The translations under genes and the position numbers were made by a program. Of a stretch of DNA of 64,000 nucleotides, positions 59,432 through 64,000 are shown piece after piece (the first letter of the stretch is position 1; each line of letters starts with the position of its first letter). The stretch spans positions 62,001 through 126,000 of the forward strand of contig JAFZUQ010000003.1 in the NCBI GenBank assembly GCA_017618215.1. The letters run 5' to 3'. Below the pieces are notes generated by a model that did not search any database, had not been told where the DNA came from, and saw nothing but the letters and a program-made list of their open reading frames with translations. This DNA comes from Elusimicrobiaceae bacterium. GTDB taxonomy: Bacteria > Elusimicrobiota > Elusimicrobia > Elusimicrobiales > Elusimicrobiaceae.

Positions 59432-62400
59432 ATGCCAAACAAAGATAGTTTCACGTTTAGTGATAAACTGAGGAAGAGTAAATCTGTACCTCTCTCTAAA
59501 CGTTTGCCCTCAATAGTTGGGGGCCAGAACAAGCAAAAGCGTACATTAGTACAGCGCGCGCAACGCGATTTACCTTTTATATTGGTAGCGGTACTTGCTT
59601 TGCTTTTGTTACCGTTTTTAAGTAGAACCGGTAGCGATGATATCGCCAGCACAGGCGATTTTGCATGGAACAGTTTAGCTGATGAACGTTCTTTTGTAGA
59701 AGGTGGCGGTGCTGATATTATGCCCGCGGGTTCAATGCAGGACCCGTTGGACCTTATTTTGCGCCCGAGAAGCGACCTTGAAAGTTCAAGCGTAACAATG
59801 GGTACTGATGCATCAAAAAGCGCTTACGGTTCCGGTTCCAGAATCGGCTCCGATGACGAATATGGTGACGGTACAGGCGACGGTTATAGTAGCAGGAGCA
59901 GAAGTTATTCCTCCACAGGCAGTTCAACCACGAAAAGACCTGACTATAATACCCGCAAAAGTTACGACGAATCATATACAACCAAAACTACCAAAAAACC
60001 TGCCACAACAAAATACGGCCAAAAAACACGTGCAGGCGTCCGCAAAAGTTTTGAAAGAAAAGCCACTGACATAAACAGGGCTTTGCGTATTTCCCAAATG
60101 CCCGGCTCAAGAGGCGGATCACCGATAAGCCATAATTTACCTATAGGCCAAGGTCCCAATAAAGGTTCGGGTACTGCTTTTAGGGAAGGTGTCAGGCCTA
60201 TTGCTTTACAACCTATGGAAGCACGTGGCGGAGTAGGCCGCAGTATGACAGGTGAAAACTTGTATGCCGAAGCAGCCCGTTCAAGAAATGCAATGAATGC
60301 CGGCGGCCCGGCAAAACAAAACTTACTTGCCGCTCAAATGCGTGACGTAGACGGTAAACTTACCCCAGAAGGCCCCGGTTTCGGTGGCCCCGGCCCCGGC
60401 GCAAGTGTCAGGCCCGGTGCTGGCGGTAATGGCCCCGGCAATCATAACGGTTACCATGTAGATAAACCCTGGTGGTGGGATATGATGCAAACCCGCAGCC
60501 AAAAAATGTGGGACTTACTATATTATAAACCCCGTGAAATTTGGTACACCAACATGTACAATTATGCCTCACAACTTATGAACTGTTTATTCACCGGTAA
60601 TAAAGACGGTGATGTATCTACTATGTTTGGTAAAAAAGCCGGGGATGATGACATGATTTGTGAAGGGGCAGCTATGATGTCTCTCGGTGATTATGTGGAA
60701 AGATTTAGCAGTTCAAAAACCACAAAAACAAAAGAAGGAGGCTCCGAAACCCTATCTGACGGGGAAGGTGCTCGTGAACGATGGTATCAAGACTGTGAAA
60801 GAGCACACGGAACACCGACATTAAAAGAAGGAAAACGTAAATCTTTTCTCCAAACTCGTTTTGAATGCGTTGGTTTAGATTGGGGATGGTTTAAAGGTAT
60901 ATTCAAAGCAAAATCATACGGTGCAGATTGTTCTCATGTTAATAATGACCCATTGGAATTCACTTATTCCGTAACCAAAAACGGCAAGACAAAAGAACGC
61001 CTTGAAAAGAAGGCTATTGTCGCCTTGGTTGCAAAAGTTAACGACGACAATGCTAAAGGTGAAAAACGCCATATATTAGAAGGAACTGAAAACTATTATT
61101 ATAAGTTAAAAGGGCAAGAAATTGTTGTTTGGGCAGATATGGCTACATCCGTAAAAGCAACCAAAGAACAATTAGGTAATATTCGTGACGCGAATATTTG
61201 TACACTCACTAAAGTAATAGGTTTTGTTCCTAGAGCTGACAGAGGTGTCGTTGAAAAACAAATTGACAAGGCAAACTATCGCAGGATATTTGACAAACAA
61301 GATTACGACGAATTCGATGACAATTACACAAAACAAAATCCTGTTGAAGTTGATAAAAACGGTACTATAACAAAACGATATACTAGAAGTAAGGAAATAG
61401 AGACAAGACAAAATAAGGCAATTAAAGATAATGATAAGGATAGTTGGTATAGTGAATCCGATGTCAATAACTTGGCCCGTTTCCGCTCTCAAATACAAGC
61501 GGCACAACGTATTTGTCTGGGCAAAGCCACCAACTCAGATGTTCACCCGCTTACATTAAACGGTGTGTATGACCTTGCTGACTTTGTATCAGAAGACGGG
61601 CTTTTCAACTCCGGTGTTAAAAAGAATAGTTATAAAGAATGTACAATCTGGGATAAAAAACCTGAGTTTACCAAGTGGATTAATACTGAAGGATGTGATG
61701 GCGTTACCGAACAACGCATTCAAATCATGGAAAATGTCACATTTAAAGCCAAAATTACTGATTCTAAAGACAAACATGTTTATGCAGTATTGGTTGACCA
61801 GATTGACCAACAAAGCAAAGCCAGAGTTGCTTATGTGGTGGATTATGAATTGAGTGATAATAAAGCCTTAAGAAAATGTGAAGAAGGTAGTAAAGACTGT
61901 ACATATCAATTCAATGTTGATTCCGCAACTTTGGGTATAACTGCCACAGATGTAAAAGATCCTGATGGCGGCGGTACTACCTTCCGCGGTTCAGGTGTGA
62001 TTTTCTGGATTGTTACACAAGGTAATGCCACATTTAAAGCACATCAAGGAGATTTTGTTGCCGACAACACACACATGGTCAAAATTGATGACTTAATTGA
62101 ATCAAGCCAATCATTAATATCTGAAACTTGCAGGTACAGATGGTGTAATGATTTGGCAAGTTGCCCTGTGGACAAAACCCCTGCAGCAGATAATTACTGC
62201 GTGGAAGGTGATGAGGCATACGAAGCAGTACAAGTATCTTTAGGTGATAAAAAAGTAATGGTAAAGACGAACCAAAAACCTATAGAGATGTCTGAAGAAA
62301 AATTAAAGGAATTAGAAGAATGCGTTATGTTATGTCAGGGTTCGGACGGAGTACATATCTGCGATAAAAACGGTATTCCGGATGATAATCAACCGCCATG

Positions 62401-63736
62401 TCCTTTAAGTGAAATGGAGCCTCAAATAACCATCCCGCAATGCCATGGTTGTTGTGAATATACGACATCTGATGGAGAAACCAATAACTATAAGAGTGTT
62501 GAAATAAATGGCAAGCATTATATTGTTGATGCAACACCAAGTGATTGTGAAAATAAAAAGAACAATAAATGTACACCTGCAGCTTGGAGCAAAGAAGGCG
62601 ACGACCTTATAGTGTATGATATTGGTATGAATCCTTATGATCCAAAATGCCTCAAGTTTGTTCCTGGGGGATCAAAAGAACCCTTTGAGACTTGTACAGG
62701 TAACGGTTGCCCTCCTGGTCCGGTCAAGTTGACTGCTTTTGGTCCGAAAGATAGTGATTCTTTTACCTTGATACATGAGCAATCTTATACTATGGGGCCG
62801 AACCTTGATCCGAACCCCGGCACAGGTATGACTAAGGATCCGCAGTTCTTTGAATTGTTCCCGCAACTTACATTACAAAAAATTGAGGACATTCCGGAAA
62901 TTGATTTGAGTGATTGTAACGTATGCGATTCCGTTGATTATGACAATGTATGGGTAACACCTAGAAATAATATAGATAAGACTATTTCAGCTAAAATTAA
63001 AAATTGTTTAGATCAAATTGAAACGCTAAAAAACAGTCTCCCTGCGGATAAACAACATCTCATTGCTGATAAGTTTGATAAACTATACTTCTATGGTTAT
63101 GCCAGCAAACGCGGTTCACATGATCCGCATATGATACCAGGTGCAGACCGAATAGGATGTACAACAAGTAAACATGGTGATGGTTCCATAACAGGACGCA
63201 AACACACTATGTGGGACCCAGGCTACGAGGAATTAGGTGATTGTAACAAGGCCTTAAGTGAGGATAGAAACCTCTATATTATGGCACAAGCTGCTATAGA
63301 TTCCGGAAGACCAGAGAATATCACCATTGACAAGACATCTTCTGAGAAATATTTAGCCCATACCAACGATGATACTCCCTTCAAAGGCTTTAGCAACACC
63401 AAAGCTGCACGCGGAGTTAATATTATACGCTCTACACAAAGACTTGATAGAAATTATATCAAAGACTTAGTGTCAGATACGCCAAAAGGGTTTACCTTCA
63501 TATCAAGGCCATGTGGTTCAGACGGTGCAATCTATGATTATAATGTAGATGTAAATACTGGTTTAGCGGATAGATATGTCGTAGTAACCTTAATTGGCAA
63601 TGATGATGCTGAAGAACGCTGTCAAGACAACAACAGAATGACTTGTAGTATAGCCGAAAAAGAACTTGCCGATATTGTAAGAAAACTTAACAGTGCTCTT
63701 GGAACGAATAAAATAAAATTCAATCCTAAGAATTAG
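59432..63736 (+). CDS. Giant membrane-anchored surface protein candidate, 1434 residues
   Basis: No family recognised over most of its length. Basic cytoplasmic N-terminus (1-48), one membrane helix (about 49-66, PFILVAVLALLLLPFLS), then a Ser/Gly/Arg/Tyr-rich low-complexity stretch to about residue 340, a Trp/Tyr-rich segment (about 346-385, PWWWDMMQTRSQKMWDLLYY), and a long Cys-containing part with many spaced Cys pairs. Near the C-terminus, LYFYGYASKRG (about 1222) and ALSEDRNLYIMAQAAID (about 1277) loosely recall an OmpA-like domain; this is weak. It should be anchored in the inner membrane with about 1370 residues outside. Ribosome site AAGGAGG; long structured leader upstream; terminator downstream. 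Confidence 0.82.
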   Translation: MPNKDSFTFSDKLRKSKSVPLSKRLPSIVGGQNKQKRTLVQRAQRDLPFILVAVLALLLLPFLSRTGSDDIASTGDFAWNSLADERSFVEGGGADIMPAGSMQDPLDLILRPRSDLESSSVTMGTDASKSAYGSGSRIGSDDEYGDGTGDGYSSRSRSYSSTGSSTTKRPDYNTRKSYDESYTTKTTKKPATTKYGQKTRAGVRKSFERKATDINRALRISQMPGSRGGSPISHNLPIGQGPNKGSGTAFREGVRPIALQPMEARGGVGRSMTGENLYAEAARSRNAMNAGGPAKQNLLAAQMRDVDGKLTPEGPGFGGPGPGASVRPGAGGNGPGNHNGYHVDKPWWWDMMQTRSQKMWDLLYYKPREIWYTNMYNYASQLMNCLFTGNKDGDVSTMFGKKAGDDDMICEGAAMMSLGDYVERFSSSKTTKTKEGGSETLSDGEGARERWYQDCERAHGTPTLKEGKRKSFLQTRFECVGLDWGWFKGIFKAKSYGADCSHVNNDPLEFTYSVTKNGKTKERLEKKAIVALVAKVNDDNAKGEKRHILEGTENYYYKLKGQEIVVWADMATSVKATKEQLGNIRDANICTLTKVIGFVPRADRGVVEKQIDKANYRRIFDKQDYDEFDDNYTKQNPVEVDKNGTITKRYTRSKEIETRQNKAIKDNDKDSWYSESDVNNLARFRSQIQAAQRICLGKATNSDVHPLTLNGVYDLADFVSEDGLFNSGVKKNSYKECTIWDKKPEFTKWINTEGCDGVTEQRIQIMENVTFKAKITDSKDKHVYAVLVDQIDQQSKARVAYVVDYELSDNKALRKCEEGSKDCTYQFNVDSATLGITATDVKDPDGGGTTFRGSGVIFWIVTQGNATFKAHQGDFVADNTHMVKIDDLIESSQSLISETCRYRWCNDLASCPVDKTPAADNYCVEGDEAYEAVQVSLGDKKVMVKTNQKPIEMSEEKLKELEECVMLCQGSDGVHICDKNGIPDDNQPPCPLSEMEPQITIPQCHGCCEYTTSDGETNNYKSVEINGKHYIVDATPSDCENKKNNKCTPAAWSKEGDDLIVYDIGMNPYDPKCLKFVPGGSKEPFETCTGNGCPPGPVKLTAFGPKDSDSFTLIHEQSYTMGPNLDPNPGTGMTKDPQFFELFPQLTLQKIEDIPEIDLSDCNVCDSVDYDNVWVTPRNNIDKTISAKIKNCLDQIETLKNSLPADKQHLIADKFDKLYFYGYASKRGSHDPHMIPGADRIGCTTSKHGDGSITGRKHTMWDPGYEELGDCNKALSEDRNLYIMAQAAIDSGRPENITIDKTSSEKYLAHTNDDTPFKGFSNTKAARGVNIIRSTQRLDRNYIKDLVSDTPKGFTFISRPCGSDGAIYDYNVDVNTGLADRYVVVTLIGNDDAEERCQDNNRMTCSIAEKELADIVRKLNSALGTNKIKFNPKN

Positions 63737-63757
63737 CATTACTTAAGCAAACCACTT

Positions 63758-63794
63758 TCCCCTGCGGCGCTTTACAAACCGCGGGGGATTTTTA
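63758..63794 (+). terminator. Terminator of the giant protein gene
   Basis: A 10-bp stem (63758-63767 with 63779-63788) with one G-U pair, followed by TTTTTA. Confidence 0.85.
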
Positions 63795-63827
63795 TATTAT
63801 CCTCACCCGTCGAAAAATTAATTTTAT

Positions 63828-63857
63828 TTGCACTTACGCCGAAATATTTGCTATAAT
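63828..63857 (+). promoter_or_regulatory. Promoter of tRNA-Tyr
   Basis: TTGCAC (63828-63833), 18-base spacer, TATAAT (63852-63857) preceded by TGC (extended -10). The start point would lie about 50 bases before the mature tRNA. Confidence 0.72.
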
Positions 63858-63915
63858 TAATTATCAAGTTTAGGAAGTATTTAAACTTTTTTTAGTTCTT
63901 TGTTTTTTAAATTTA

Positions 63916-63999
63916 GGTTGGGTGGCTGAGTGGTCAAAAGCAACGGTCTGTAAAACCGTCGGGCTACGCCCTACATAGGTTCGAATCCTATCCCAACCA
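63916..63999 (+). tRNA. tRNA-Tyr (GTA anticodon)
   Basis: Acceptor stem GGTTGGG (63916-63922) pairs with CCCAACC (63992-63998), discriminator A at 63999. Anticodon loop CTGTAAA with GTA at 63950-63952 in a five-pair stem ACGGT/ACCGT. A long variable arm follows and the T loop GGTTCGAATCC is standard, as expected for a class II bacterial tRNA-Tyr. CCA is not encoded. Confidence 0.97.
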
Positions 64000-64000
64000 A

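Noticed and set aside
59278-59652. Minus-strand frame across the leader and start of the giant gene
   Set aside because: It overlaps the ribosome site and the 5' coding part of a well-supported gene and has no start signal or recognisable product.

Overview
The window looks like chromosome of a low-GC, Gram-negative, fermentative anaerobe. LPS genes (kdsB, the heptose genes rfaE1 and gmhB, an LpxL-type acyltransferase), an AsmA protein, an OmpA-type lipoprotein and several lipobox proteins imply an outer membrane. A three-subunit NAD(H)/ferredoxin [FeFe] hydrogenase (hydCBA) implies H2-evolving fermentation. Together with many orphan exported proteins this resembles gut Elusimicrobiota (Elusimicrobium-like); that placement is an inference from gene content, not a database result. 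No phage, IS element or CRISPR array was seen.

Layout. 1-5.9 kb, all on the minus strand: pgk (cut by the window edge), gapA, two orphan exported proteins, groES-groEL. 5.9-12 kb: a minus-strand signalling and envelope operon (DUF1232 protein, AsmA protein, tandem-PC4 protein, Ser/Thr kinase with a membrane domain, PP2C phosphatase). 12.1-13.4 kb: an orphan exported protein. 13.4-21.9 kb: a tightly packed minus-strand envelope operon reading lpxL-like, gmhB, DUF3108 lipoprotein, rfaE1, kdsB, pyrG, OmpA lipoprotein, clpP, dacB. 22-26.4 kb: two paralogous exported proteins and uvrA. 26.4-29.8 kb: a flippase-like membrane protein, a CheY-like receiver, an ORF6N-like protein and an orphan exported protein. 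29.8-34.9 kb: dxr, cdsA, a DUF2207 protein, an ankyrin lipoprotein. 35-39.9 kb: hrcA-grpE-dnaK-dnaJ. 40-46.9 kb: an ankyrin lipoprotein and a six-gene operon (histidine kinase, NarL-type regulator, rsmD, PD-(D/E)XK nuclease, TPR protein, RNase H-like nuclease). 47-50.6 kb: a small membrane protein, two Cys-motif exported proteins, pepT, an LEA14-like lipoprotein. 50.6-54.7 kb: hydCBA. 54.8-64 kb: an HExxH protein, a 49-residue membrane peptide, a basic exported protein, a CNNM-CBS-EIIA fusion, a 1434-residue surface-protein candidate and tRNA-Tyr.

Three regulatory patterns stand out. (1) A GGTC box lies exactly 13 bases upstream of the -35 hexamer of five promoters (a sixth is weaker), all serving orphan exported proteins, often with further copies upstream; this looks like an undescribed regulon. 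(2) Six genes have a -10 hexamer followed by exactly six bases and then ATG, with no Shine-Dalgarno sequence, implying leaderless mRNAs; four of the six have an extended -10 (TGn). (3) groES-groEL and hrcA-grpE-dnaK share a two-part CIRCE-like control region in which one copy overlaps the -35 and the other covers the predicted start point. Intrinsic terminators sit inside two otherwise co-directional sets (gapA/pgk and dnaK/dnaJ), which should lower or uncouple expression of the downstream gene.
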